Assembly: GCF_007341385.1 (NCBI RefSeq)
Contig: NZ_VJYD01000014.1
Coordinates: forward strand, 1 to 64,000
Length of the DNA stretch: 64,000 nt
DNA from: Flavobacterium daemonense
Lineage (GTDB): Bacteria; Bacteroidota; Bacteroidia; Flavobacteriales; Flavobacteriaceae
Reading direction: 5' to 3'
Shown here: positions 41,653 through 49,643 of the stretch, piece after piece
Numbering within the stretch: position 1 is the stretch's first letter
Layout: each line of letters opens with the position of its first letter
Made by a program: the position numbers and the translations under genes
Notes under the pieces: model-generated
Told to the model about the DNA's origin: nothing
The model's database searches: none
Seen by the model: only the letters and a program-made list of their open reading frames with translations

Positions 41653-42786
41653 TTATTTGTTTAGAAATTCTAAAACCGAATCAGTAATAAATTTAATTTG
41701 CTCGTCATCAAGTTCTGTGTGCATTGGCAACGCAATAACTTCTTGAACTAATTGATTTGTTACCGGAAACTGCTCTTCTTTGTAACGAGAATCAACATAA
41801 GCTTTTTGAGAGTGCAACGGAATTGGATAATAAATCGCACATGGAATTCCTTTATCCAACAAATGTTGCATTAAAGCATTTCTGTCTGCATCAATGATTC
41901 TCAATACATATTGATGAAAAACGTGATCATTTTCATTTGCATCAAAATCTGGCGTAATGATATGTGCATTTCCTGCAAAAGCTGCATTGTATTTTGTTGC
42001 CGCTAAACGACGTGCTTTGTTATATTCATCAAGCAAAGGCAGTTTTGCATTCAAAACTCCAGCCTGAATACTGTCTAAACGTGAATTCACTCCCACAACA
42101 TCATGGTGGTAACGCTCATACATTCCGTGATTTACAATTCCGCGGATAATGTGTGCCAATTTATCATCATTTGTGAAAATTGCTCCACCATCGCCATAAC
42201 ATCCTAAATTTTTTGAAGGAAAAAATGAAGTTGCCGCAACGTGTCCAATAGTTCCAACTTTAGTTTTTGAACCAGATTTAGAAATATAATCAGCACCAAT
42301 TGCTTGAGCATTATCTTCAATTACATATAAATTATGAGCTGCAGCAATTTCCATTATCGCGTCCATATTTGCAGCGCGGCCAAATAAATGTACTGGAACA
42401 ATTGCTTTAGTTTTTGGCGTAATTGCTTTTTTAATTGCCTCGATATCAATGTTCATATTTGTCATATCAACATCAACCAAAACTGGAGTTAATTGCAATA
42501 AAGCGATAACCTCAACAGTAGCTGCAAAAGTAAAATCGGCAGTAATTACTTCATCGCCAGGTTTTAAATCCAATCCCATCATTGCAATCTGCAAAGCATC
42601 AGTTCCATTCGCGCACGGAATTACGTGTTTGGCTCCTAAATAATCTTCAAGATTCTTTTGAAACTGATGAACCAATGGTCCGTTTATATAAGTATTTGTA
42701 TCTAAAACTTCCTGAATTGAAGCATCAACGGTAGATTTTATTTTTTCATATTGACTCTTTAAGTCAACCATTTGTATTTTTTTCAT
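41653..42786 (-). CDS. DegT/DnrJ/EryC1/StrS family sugar aminotransferase
   Basis: A 377-residue PLP enzyme from ATG 42786 (MKKIQMVDLKSQYEKIK). Four more codons are available to 42798. PLP lysine is Lys192 in FFPSKNLGCYGDGGA; the cofactor region has CANGTDAL, EDNAQAIGA and HLFGRAANM. This family aminates nucleotide-linked 4-keto or 3-keto sugars for O-antigen, capsule or glycoprotein glycans. The sugar is not identifiable from the sequence. It is first in the operon with the NTF2-like gene and galE. Confidence 0.93.
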   Translation of the reverse strand: MKKIQMVDLKSQYEKIKSTVDASIQEVLDTNTYINGPLVHQFQKNLEDYLGAKHVIPCANGTDALQIAMMGLDLKPGDEVITADFTFAATVEVIALLQLTPVLVDVDMTNMNIDIEAIKKAITPKTKAIVPVHLFGRAANMDAIMEIAAAHNLYVIEDNAQAIGADYISKSGSKTKVGTIGHVAATSFFPSKNLGCYGDGGAIFTNDDKLAHIIRGIVNHGMYERYHHDVVGVNSRLDSIQAGVLNAKLPLLDEYNKARRLAATKYNAAFAGNAHIITPDFDANENDHVFHQYVLRIIDADRNALMQHLLDKGIPCAIYYPIPLHSQKAYVDSRYKEEQFPVTNQLVQEVIALPMHTELDDEQIKFITDSVLEFLNK

Positions 42787-42845
42787 TTTGAATAACATTT
42801 AAAATAAAGATCCTGATTTGTAAACCAAATCTTTAAAAGGAGCAA

Positions 42846-42876
42846 CAAAAATAGTTATTTAATACCTGCAAACCAA
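42846..42876 (-). promoter_or_regulatory. Promoter of the aminotransferase-galE operon
   Basis: On the minus strand TATTTTTG (42846-42853) has a TTG 20 bases upstream (42874-42876). The start at 42786 is 59 bases downstream. Confidence 0.55.
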
Positions 42877-42921
42877 TGAAAATAATCGAAAGAAATGTAA
42901 TTTAGCCACAAAAATAAACAG

Positions 42922-44163
42922 ATGCTTTTTTTATACAATTTAGTTATTTCTATTGCGGGGTTTTTTCTGAAAATAGTGGCGCTCTTTAGTCCGAAAATTA
43001 AGCTTTTTGTAGAAGGCCGAAAAAATGTATTTTCAATTTTAGAAGAAAAAATAAAACCTGAAGATCGCACAATCTGGTTTCACTCAGCCTCACTCGGCGA
43101 ATATGAACAAGGTCTTCCGGTTATTGAAAAAATCAAAGGGAAGTATCCAACGCACAAAATCATTGTAACCTTTTTTTCACCATCTGGATACGAAGTGCGT
43201 AAAAATAATACAGTCGCAGATATCACTATTTACCTGCCTTTAGACAGCAAAAGCAATGCAAAAAAGTTTCTAAAATTAGCACATCCCGAATTAGCGTTTT
43301 TTATTAAATATGAATTTTGGCTGAACTATTTAAAAGAATTAGAAAAAAGCAAAACTCCAACCTATTTGATTTCTGGAATCTTTAGAGACAATCAAATGTT
43401 TTTTAAATGGTATGGCGGTTTTTACAGAAAAGCGCTAAAAGCTTTTACTTACTTTTTTGTTCAGAATGAAAGTTCAAAAGAAAAAATTGAAGCAATCGGA
43501 TTTAAAAATGTTTCTGTTTCTGGAGATACACGTTTTGATCGTGTTGCTGCCATTTTAGAGAGAGACAATACCGTAGATTTTATTGAAAAATTCAAAAACA
43601 ACACGCCAACAATAGTTATAGGAAGCTCATGGCCAAAAGACGAAGTTTTATTAGCCGAATACATTAATCAGGCACCAGAAACCGTTAAATTCATCATTGC
43701 GCCGCACAATATTAAAGAAGATCAAATTTCGAGTTTAAAATCTCAAATTTCAAAATCAACTGTATTATTTTCCGAAAAAGACAACGCAACAGATCTTTCA
43801 AATTACAATGTCTTTATTATTGATACCGTTGGATTGTTGACCAAAATATACAGTTACGGAACAATAGCGTATGTTGGCGGCGGTTTTGGAAATCCTGGAA
43901 TTCATAACATTTTAGAACCAGCGACTTTCGGAATCCCAATCTTAATTGGCCCAAATTACGCTAATTTTGCCGAAGCAATTTCTCTAGTAGAATTAGGCGG
44001 ATGCATTTCTATTACGAATGAAAATGAACTAAAAAGCTATTTTGACCGCTTGCTTGGAGACCAAAATTATTTTGAAGAAAAAAGCAAAATATGCAAAGAC
44101 TTTATTCAAAATAATAAAGGAGCCACAAATTCTATTATGAAAATTGTTTCAGAAACTATTTAA
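42922..44163 (+). CDS. waaA: 3-deoxy-D-manno-octulosonic acid (Kdo) transferase
   Basis: A 413-residue GT30 glycosyltransferase that adds Kdo to lipid A precursor in LPS synthesis. An N-terminal hydrophobic anchor is MLFLYNLVISIAGFFLKIVALF. The catalytic Glu is in HSASLGEYEQG, and the family's SGDTRFDRV and YVGGGFGNPGIHNILEPATFG blocks are intact. It acts at the cytoplasmic face of the inner membrane. It is divergent from the galE operon; both probably serve surface glycans. Confidence 0.95.
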   Translation: MLFLYNLVISIAGFFLKIVALFSPKIKLFVEGRKNVFSILEEKIKPEDRTIWFHSASLGEYEQGLPVIEKIKGKYPTHKIIVTFFSPSGYEVRKNNTVADITIYLPLDSKSNAKKFLKLAHPELAFFIKYEFWLNYLKELEKSKTPTYLISGIFRDNQMFFKWYGGFYRKALKAFTYFFVQNESSKEKIEAIGFKNVSVSGDTRFDRVAAILERDNTVDFIEKFKNNTPTIVIGSSWPKDEVLLAEYINQAPETVKFIIAPHNIKEDQISSLKSQISKSTVLFSEKDNATDLSNYNVFIIDTVGLLTKIYSYGTIAYVGGGFGNPGIHNILEPATFGIPILIGPNYANFAEAISLVELGGCISITNENELKSYFDRLLGDQNYFEEKSKICKDFIQNNKGATNSIMKIVSETI

Positions 44164-44516
44164 GAAAGAACTTATACCTTATTTAAAGCTTGCATAAGAT
44201 TATTACAATTCAAAAAAAGCACTTTTACGAATGAATTTCAACTAAAAGAATTGAAGAATATTTGCTAAAAAACAAAATAAACCGCAAGCAAGAGAAGAGA
44301 AAACATTGTTTTTCATGATGAATATGCAATGAAAAATAATTTCTACAATAAATACAATAATATAATATTTTTTTACTATTTTGGCATGTTTTTTGATAAC
44401 TAAGATAATCGTGAGCGACGAAAATATTTTAAAAAAAAAGTGAAAAAATATTTTACATATTAAAAAATTTATATCTTTGCCACGAATTAATAATTAACCT
44501 TTTATAATAAAGTAAG
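44164..44516. other. 353-base gap, no gene seen
   Basis: The stretch is AT-rich with scattered short frames only. Apart from the -7 box at 44472 I see no hairpin, repeat or RNA gene that I can support. Confidence 0.6.
44472..44479 (+). promoter_or_regulatory. -7 promoter box of the heptad-repeat lipoprotein
   Basis: TATCTTTG matches TAnnTTTG, 37 bases before ATG 44517. TAATAAAGTAAG, close to the start, offers a ribosome site. Confidence 0.6.
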
Positions 44517-44732
44517 ATGAAAAAAGTATTTTTAAGTTTAGCTGTTGTTGCTGTATTAACTGTTGTATCTTGTAAAAAAGCTGACGCTGCTGCTGAAGCT
44601 GCTCCTGTAGATTCTGCTGCTGTTGCTGTTGATTCAGCTGCTGCTGTTGTTGATTCTGCTGCTGCAACTGTTGATTCTGCTGCTGCTAAAGTTGATTCTG
44701 CTGCTGCTAAAGTAGAAGAAGTAAAAAAATAA
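44517..44732 (+). CDS. Small lipoprotein with five VDSAAAx heptads (Lpp-like)
   Basis: A 71-residue protein with a lipoprotein signal (VLTVVSC, Cys19) and the body KKADAAAEAAP followed by five tandem seven-residue units (residues 31-65): VDSAAVA, VDSAAAV, VDSAAAT, VDSAAAK, VDSAAAK, ending VEEVKK. Val and Ala fall at heptad a and d positions, so a small alanine-rich helix or coiled coil is expected. At DNA level this is a 21-bp tandem repeat (44607-44711). The size, lipid anchor and C-terminal lysine recall Braun's lipoprotein, but no homology can be claimed. Confidence 0.82.
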   Translation: MKKVFLSLAVVAVLTVVSCKKADAAAEAAPVDSAAVAVDSAAAVVDSAAATVDSAAAKVDSAAAKVEEVKK

Positions 44733-44757
44733 TTAGAACCTAAGTTCTAAAAATTTT

Positions 44758-44784
44758 AAAACCATCATTGCGATGGTTTTTTTT
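44758..44784 (+). terminator. Terminator after the heptad lipoprotein
   Basis: AACCATC pairs with GATGGTT around ATTGC, then TTTTTT. A smaller hairpin AGAACCTAAGTTCT sits just after the stop. Confidence 0.8.
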
Positions 44785-44814
44785 ATGCCCAACTTAAAAA
44801 TTTAAGTTTAAAGC

Positions 44815-44851
44815 AAAAAAAGTGCTCACCATGGTGAGCACTTTTTTTTAT
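44815..44851. terminator. Bidirectional terminator before YegP
   Basis: AAAAAAAGTGCTCACC pairs with GGTGAGCACTTTTTTT across a CATG centre. It is a near-perfect palindrome with A and T runs on its two sides, between convergent genes. Confidence 0.88.
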
Positions 44852-44858
44852 ATCATCA

Positions 44859-45233
44859 TCAATCCAATTCCTCCTCCTCAACAACTTCATCTTCAAAAAT
44901 TGAATCATTTGATGAGAAGTCCAAAATTTCCGACTTCACTGCATAAGTAATAATCTCCTTTATTCCTTTCTGCAAAAGCAATTCTGTACTGTATTTTCGG
45001 CTTGTAGCAAAATGAACCTCCCCAAGCATCAATTTAAAAAAATACTTCCCCCCAGAGCCTTTAAATTTCAAAAACTTTGCAAGCTCAATATTTGCTTTAA
45101 ACTTCTCAATATCCTCTTCACACTCAAATCGCAATTCATAACTCAAACTCGTAAAAATAACCTTTCCCTTTCGAGAAGTAAACGTAAATTTATATTCATC
45201 ATTAAATCGCCTGCTGATTACAAATGCACCCAT
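44859..45233 (-). CDS. YegP-like DUF1508 family protein
   Basis: A 124-residue soluble protein with two imperfect copies of the ~50-residue DUF1508 motif. The first is EYKFTFTSRKGKVIFTSLSY...DIEKFKANIELAKF, and the second is GKYFFKLMLGEVHFATSRKYS...LQKGIKEIITYAV. The tail is very acidic (DEVVEEEELD). Family members are small dimer-forming proteins of unknown role. It lies between a bidirectional terminator and the tRNA-Leu terminator. Confidence 0.78.
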   Translation of the reverse strand: MGAFVISRRFNDEYKFTFTSRKGKVIFTSLSYELRFECEEDIEKFKANIELAKFLKFKGSGGKYFFKLMLGEVHFATSRKYSTELLLQKGIKEIITYAVKSEILDFSSNDSIFEDEVVEEEELD

Positions 45234-45352
45234 TTAGAAATTTTAGATTTTAGATTATTAATTTCGGATTGTTGATTTTGGATTTTTGGATTTCAAACCC
45301 TTAAAACCTTAGCACCTTAGAACCTCAGCGCCTTTTTTTAAGTTTACACAAT

Positions 45353-45382
45353 AAAAAAAGCCTCTTCAAAAGAAGAGGCTTT
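45353..45382 (-). terminator. Terminator of the tRNA pair
   Basis: AGCCTCTT pairs with AAGAGGCT around a 4-base loop; on the minus strand it is followed by seven Ts, just past the tRNA-Leu 3' end. Confidence 0.82.
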
Positions 45383-45384
45383 AG

Positions 45385-45470
45385 TACTCAGAGCGGGACT
45401 TGAACCCGCACGAACATTGCTGTTCACTGGATTTTAAGTCCAGCGTGTCTACCAATTTCACCATCCGAGC
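45385..45470 (-). tRNA. tRNA-Leu (anticodon TAA)
   Basis: An 86-nt minus-strand cloverleaf with a long variable arm (GTGAACAGCAATGTTCGT), as in leucine tRNAs. The anticodon loop is CTTAAAA, giving TAA for UUA. Acceptor GCTCGGA pairs with TCTGAGT through two G-U pairs; discriminator A. No CCA is encoded. Confidence 0.95.
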
Positions 45471-45485
45471 ATTGTATGGTTTTTG

Positions 45486-45558
45486 AGCGAAAAACGGGGC
45501 TCGAACCCGCGACCTCGACCTTGGCAAGGTCGCGCTCTACCAACTGAGCTATTTTCGC
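45486..45558 (-). tRNA. tRNA-Gly (anticodon GCC)
   Basis: A 73-nt minus-strand cloverleaf: acceptor GCGAAAA/TTTTCGC, anticodon arm CGACC-TTGCCAA-GGTCG giving GCC for GGC/GGT. It shares the acceptor arm type with the two TCC isoacceptors at the left end. It is transcribed with tRNA-Leu. Confidence 0.95.
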
Positions 45559-45578
45559 ATTTCAAATTCTGTTTAAGA

Positions 45579-45621
45579 ACTCGCAACACTTGATTTGTTT
45601 CGTATTGCGAGTGCAAATTTA
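45579..45621 (-). promoter_or_regulatory. Promoter box and leader hairpin of the tRNA-Gly/tRNA-Leu unit
   Basis: On the minus strand TAAATTTG (45614-45621) is 55 bases before the tRNA 5' end. Between them ACTCGCAA (45579-45586) pairs with TTGCGAGT (45605-45612), giving an 8-bp stem in the primary transcript leader. Confidence 0.55.
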
Positions 45622-45719
45622 GGACATTTATTCAATTACACAAGCGTTTTCTGAAAAAATATTTTGCTTATTTTATAACTTTCTGATAACCTAAACTTTA
45701 AACTTGAAAATTTTTTATT

Positions 45720-48326
45720 TTATTTTTTGACCAACATTCGTTTAATCTCATTCAGCTTCATCAAAGCTTCAACCGGTGTTATAGCATTTATATCAAGCCC
45801 TAAAATCTCTTCTTTTATTTCTTCCAATAAAGGATCATCCAAATTAAAGAAACTCATTTGCATTTCATCGTTGGCGGCTTTTATTCCGTTTAAAGCATCA
45901 CTCGAATGATTTTTTTCTAATTTCTTTAAAAGCTTTTGCGCTTTTGAAATCACAAGCTGAGGCATTCCGGCCATTTTAGCCACATGGATCCCGAAACTAT
46001 GTGCGCTTCCCCCTTTAACCAATTTACGAACAAACAGAACAGTGTCTTTTAATTCTTTTACCACCACATTGAAATTCTGGATTCTAGGAAGCGATTCGGT
46101 CATTTCATTTAATTCATGATAATGCGTTGCAAACAAAGTCTTCGCTTTTGAAGGATGCTCATGTAAAAACTCGGCAATAGCCCAAGCAATCGAGATTCCA
46201 TCATATGTACTGGTTCCTCTTCCAATTTCATCCAACAAAACCAAACTTCTGTCTGAAATATTATTCAAAATAGAAGCAGTTTCATTCATTTCGACCATAA
46301 ACGTAGATTCTCCCATCGAGATATTATCAGAAGCACCTACTCTCGTAAAAATCTTATCTACAATTCCCATTCTAACGCTGTCAGCAGGAACAAAACTTCC
46401 CATTTGCGCTAATAACACAATTAAAGCGGTCTGTCTCAGAATCGCCGACTTACCCGACATATTCGGTCCGGTAATCATGATAATCTGCTGTGCTTCTCTA
46501 TCCAAATAAACATCATTCGAAATATATGGCGTACCAACCGGCAATTGCTTTTCAATTACTGGGTGCCTTCCTTCTTTGATTTCTAATTCAAATGTGTCAT
46601 CAATTTCTGGGCAAACATATTTGTTTTCGATAGCCAATTGCGTGAAAGAACACAAACAATCTAACTGCGCAACCAAATTAGCATTCATTTGGACTGGCTT
46701 AATATAAGTCGAAATCCAAGCTACTAATTGCTCAAAAAGATCCGTTTCGATTTTATAAATTCGTTCTTCTGCTCCTAAAATCTTCGTTTCATATTCTTTT
46801 AATTCTTCGGTAATATAACGTTCTGCATTTACTAAAGTTTGTTTACGAATCCATTCTTCAGGAACTTTGTCTTTATGCGTATTTCGAACTTCGATATAAT
46901 ATCCAAAAACATTATTGAAAGATATTTTCAAGGAAGAAATCCCAGTACGCTCTGACTCTCTTCTTTCAATTCCTTCTAAATATTCTTTTCCAGAAGTTGA
47001 AATTGCACGCAGCTCATCCAATTCTTCACTTATACCGCTTGCAATCGCATTTCCTTTTGCAATAGCAACCGGAGCATCCTGATTTAATGTTAATTTTATC
47101 TTTTCTCTTAACAAATCACAGGCATGAAGACTGTCTCCAATAATTTTTACTGCTTCTTGCGGACTTTGAAGCGCTAGTGTTTTGATTGGAATAATCGCAT
47201 CTAGAGATTCTTTCAAATAAACAATTTCACGAGGCGAAACTTTTCCGGCAGCAATCTTAGAAATCAAACGCTCTAAATCAGAAATTTGCTTAATTTGATA
47301 CTGAATATTGTGCAATACTTCAGGATTTGATTTCAAATATGAAACTACATCGTGGCGTCCTTTTATTTTATTGCTGTCTTTTAGCGGCAACGCCAACCAT
47401 CGTTTCAATAATCGCCCGCCCATTGGCGAAAGCGTTCTGTCGATTACATCTAAAAGCGTAACAGCATTTGGATTATAGCTGTGATATAATTCTAAATTTC
47501 TGATTGTAAAACGATCCATCCAAACATAGGCATCCTCTGCAATACGCTGAATTGCCGTAATATGCTGTACACGATTATGCTGCGTTTCAGACAAGTAATA
47601 CAAAATTGCTCCAGAAGCAATAATTCCCTCTTTTAATTCTTCAACTCCAAAACCTTTTAAAGAAACCGTCTGAAAATGTTTTGTAAGTGTTTCTAATGCA
47701 TAATCTTCTTTGTAAATCCAATCTTCTAGATAAAAGTTATGAAAATCATCTCCAAAAGCAGTTTTAAAATCACCTTTATTTGCTTTTGGAACCAAAACCT
47801 CACTCGGGTTAAAATTCTGCAAAAGCTTATCGATATATTCGGCATTCCCTTGAGCCGTTAAAAACTCACCTGTCGAAACATCTAAAAAAGAAATTCCGAT
47901 ATTTTTATTAGCAAAATAAACTGATGCTAAAAAGTTGTTTGATTTAGATTGTAAAACCTCGTCATTTAAAGAAACTCCCGGAGTTACTAGTTCCGTAACA
48001 CCACGCTTTACTATAGTTTTAGTCATTTTAGGATCTTCAAGCTGATCGCAAATTGCAACACGAAGCCCGGCTTTAACCAATTTTGGCAAATACGTATTAA
48101 TAGAGTGATGTGGAAAACCAGCCAAAGCGGTCTCGGTATCTGAACCGGCACCTCTTTTAGTCAATGTTATTCCAAGAATTTTAGAAGCTCTGATGGCGTC
48201 TTCTCCAAATGTTTCATAAAAATCCCCTACTCTGAAAAGCAGACATGCATCAGGATATTTTCTCTTGATTTCGTTGTACTGTTTCATTAAAGGTGTTTCT
48301 TTCACCACTTTTTCTTTAGCTGCCAA
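45720..48326 (-). CDS. mutS: DNA mismatch repair protein MutS
   Basis: An 868-residue mismatch-recognition ATPase. The N-terminal mismatch-binding motif is FYETFGEDA (Phe-x-Glu), the Walker A is GPNMSGKSAILRQT (~residue 620), the Walker B region SLVLLDEIGRGTSTYDG, and the dimer signature TLFATHYHEL. Length and order of domains are normal. The reading frame supports a TTG start at 48326 (MAAKEKVVKETP). The next Met, MKQYNEIKRKYPD, 13 residues later, is an alternative that keeps the whole conserved region. It is not adjacent to mutL. Confidence 0.96.
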   Translation of the reverse strand: MAAKEKVVKETPLMKQYNEIKRKYPDACLLFRVGDFYETFGEDAIRASKILGITLTKRGAGSDTETALAGFPHHSINTYLPKLVKAGLRVAICDQLEDPKMTKTIVKRGVTELVTPGVSLNDEVLQSKSNNFLASVYFANKNIGISFLDVSTGEFLTAQGNAEYIDKLLQNFNPSEVLVPKANKGDFKTAFGDDFHNFYLEDWIYKEDYALETLTKHFQTVSLKGFGVEELKEGIIASGAILYYLSETQHNRVQHITAIQRIAEDAYVWMDRFTIRNLELYHSYNPNAVTLLDVIDRTLSPMGGRLLKRWLALPLKDSNKIKGRHDVVSYLKSNPEVLHNIQYQIKQISDLERLISKIAAGKVSPREIVYLKESLDAIIPIKTLALQSPQEAVKIIGDSLHACDLLREKIKLTLNQDAPVAIAKGNAIASGISEELDELRAISTSGKEYLEGIERRESERTGISSLKISFNNVFGYYIEVRNTHKDKVPEEWIRKQTLVNAERYITEELKEYETKILGAEERIYKIETDLFEQLVAWISTYIKPVQMNANLVAQLDCLCSFTQLAIENKYVCPEIDDTFELEIKEGRHPVIEKQLPVGTPYISNDVYLDREAQQIIMITGPNMSGKSAILRQTALIVLLAQMGSFVPADSVRMGIVDKIFTRVGASDNISMGESTFMVEMNETASILNNISDRSLVLLDEIGRGTSTYDGISIAWAIAEFLHEHPSKAKTLFATHYHELNEMTESLPRIQNFNVVVKELKDTVLFVRKLVKGGSAHSFGIHVAKMAGMPQLVISKAQKLLKKLEKNHSSDALNGIKAANDEMQMSFFNLDDPLLEEIKEEILGLDINAITPVEALMKLNEIKRMLVKK

Positions 48327-48446
48327 ATCGATATGTTTTAAATGAAAATTAAGACAGCGAATTTATAATTTTTTAGCGGCATATTGAAGTCTTCAAAAAT
48401 TAAAATATTTTAAGAAATTTTTAAGTGGACATTTAAGAATTTTACA

Positions 48447-48454
48447 TAGATTTG
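48447..48454 (+). promoter_or_regulatory. -7 promoter box of the DUF1573 gene
   Basis: TAGATTTG matches TAnnTTTG, 29 bases before ATG 48484. Confidence 0.6.
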
Positions 48455-48483
48455 TTTCATCATTTAAAACAAAGACTATAAAA

Positions 48484-48912
48484 ATGAAAAAAATAATTTT
48501 ATTTGTTATGCTTGCTGTAGCTGGAGTTACAGCTGCTAACGCGCAATCTGCTAAAAAAGGAGCTGCTAAAGTTGCTAAAGTAGAAGGAGCAGGAATGCTT
48601 TTTGAAACAGAAACTATTGATTACGGAACAATTGCTCACAATGCTGATGGAAAACGTGAATTCGTTTTTGTTAACAACGGAACAAAACCATTAATCATTA
48701 CAAACACGCAAGGTTCTTGCGGATGTACAGTTCCAACTACACCAAAAGAGCCAATCGCTCCAGGTGCTAAAGGAATTATTGGAGTAAAATATGCTACTGA
48801 CAGAGTTGGTGCATTTACAAAAACTGTAACGGTAACTTCTAATGCTGAAGGACAACCAACAAAAGTACTTACTATTAAAGGTACAGTTTTACCAGATCCA
48901 GTAAAAAGCTAA
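48484..48912 (+). CDS. DUF1573 domain-containing secreted protein
   Basis: A 142-residue protein with signal peptide MKKIILFVMLAVAGVTAANAQ and a single Ig-like DUF1573 domain (residues ~40-138). The family core is IDYGTIAHNADGKREFVFVNNG, TQGSCGCTVPT and PGAKGIIGVKYATDRVGAFTKTV in order. The CGC cysteines are conserved. Family members are abundant secreted beta-sandwich proteins in Bacteroidota, of unknown role. It is a single-gene unit between promoter and terminator. Confidence 0.92.
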   Translation: MKKIILFVMLAVAGVTAANAQSAKKGAAKVAKVEGAGMLFETETIDYGTIAHNADGKREFVFVNNGTKPLIITNTQGSCGCTVPTTPKEPIAPGAKGIIGVKYATDRVGAFTKTVTVTSNAEGQPTKVLTIKGTVLPDPVKS

Positions 48913-48941
48913 TCTGAAAATAAAACAAAATAAAATAATTG

Positions 48942-48973
48942 AAAAAGCTTCCTTATCTTTGGAAGCTTTTTTT
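48942..48973 (+). terminator. Terminator after the DUF1573 gene
   Basis: AAAAAGCTTCC pairs with GGAAGCTTTTT, with a T-run following. Confidence 0.85.
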
Positions 48974-48993
48974 ATGACCTGAATACAACACAA

Positions 48994-49533
48994 ATGAGAA
49001 AACTTGAAAATAGCGAATTAGACCGCAAATCGATTGAAGATTTTAAAAAATCAGACAAAACTCCTTTAATTTTAGTTTTGGATGATATTCGTAGTTTGCA
49101 CAACATTGGTTCTGTTTTTAGAACCGCCGACGCTTTTTTGATCGAAAAAATCATTTTATGTGGTATTACTGCTACGCCACCAAACAAAGAAATTCATAAA
49201 ACCGCTCTTGGCGCTACCGAAACTGTTGCGTGGGAACATCATGAAAATGTTTTGGAAGTTATTGAAAATCTAAAAAAAGAAAATGTTCTCACTCTTGCTA
49301 TAGAACAAGTTGAAAGCGCTATTTTTCTACAGGATTTTAAAGTTGAGAAAAATCAGAAATATGCTTTAGTTTTTGGAAACGAAGTTTATGGCGTTGCTCA
49401 GGAAGCTGTAGCTATTTGCGACGGCTGTATCGAAATTCCGCAATTAGGAACCAAGCACTCGCTAAACATTGCTGTAAGTGCAGGAATTGTGGTTTGGGAT
49501 TTGTTTCAGAAATTGAACTGGCCAACAAAATAA
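48994..49533 (+). CDS. SpoU/TrmH-family RNA 2'-O-methyltransferase
   Basis: A 179-residue SPOUT-class enzyme using SAM bound in a trefoil knot. Motif 1 is DDIRSLHNIGSVFRTADAF, motif 2 is ALVFGNEVYGVAQEAV, and motif 3 is IEIPQLGTKHSLNIAVSAGIV, the complete set for this family. It lacks an N-terminal RNA-binding extension, so it resembles short TrmH/TrmL-like proteins. The RNA target (tRNA or rRNA) is not determined. No strong promoter is visible between the upstream terminator and its start. Confidence 0.9.
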   Translation: MRKLENSELDRKSIEDFKKSDKTPLILVLDDIRSLHNIGSVFRTADAFLIEKIILCGITATPPNKEIHKTALGATETVAWEHHENVLEVIENLKKENVLTLAIEQVESAIFLQDFKVEKNQKYALVFGNEVYGVAQEAVAICDGCIEIPQLGTKHSLNIAVSAGIVVWDLFQKLNWPTK

Positions 49534-49643
49534 TAAATACTATTTTTCTCTAAAAAATTGTGATTTTATAACAGCTTTAAGGCTTTAGTTGTTAGAAATT
49601 GAAAATTCTTTTTTTATTATTATAAAAGTGATATTTTTATAAA

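Noticed and set aside
44164..44516. Possible small RNA gene in the gap after waaA
   Set aside because: No stable hairpin, terminator or internal promoter other than that of the next gene could be identified.
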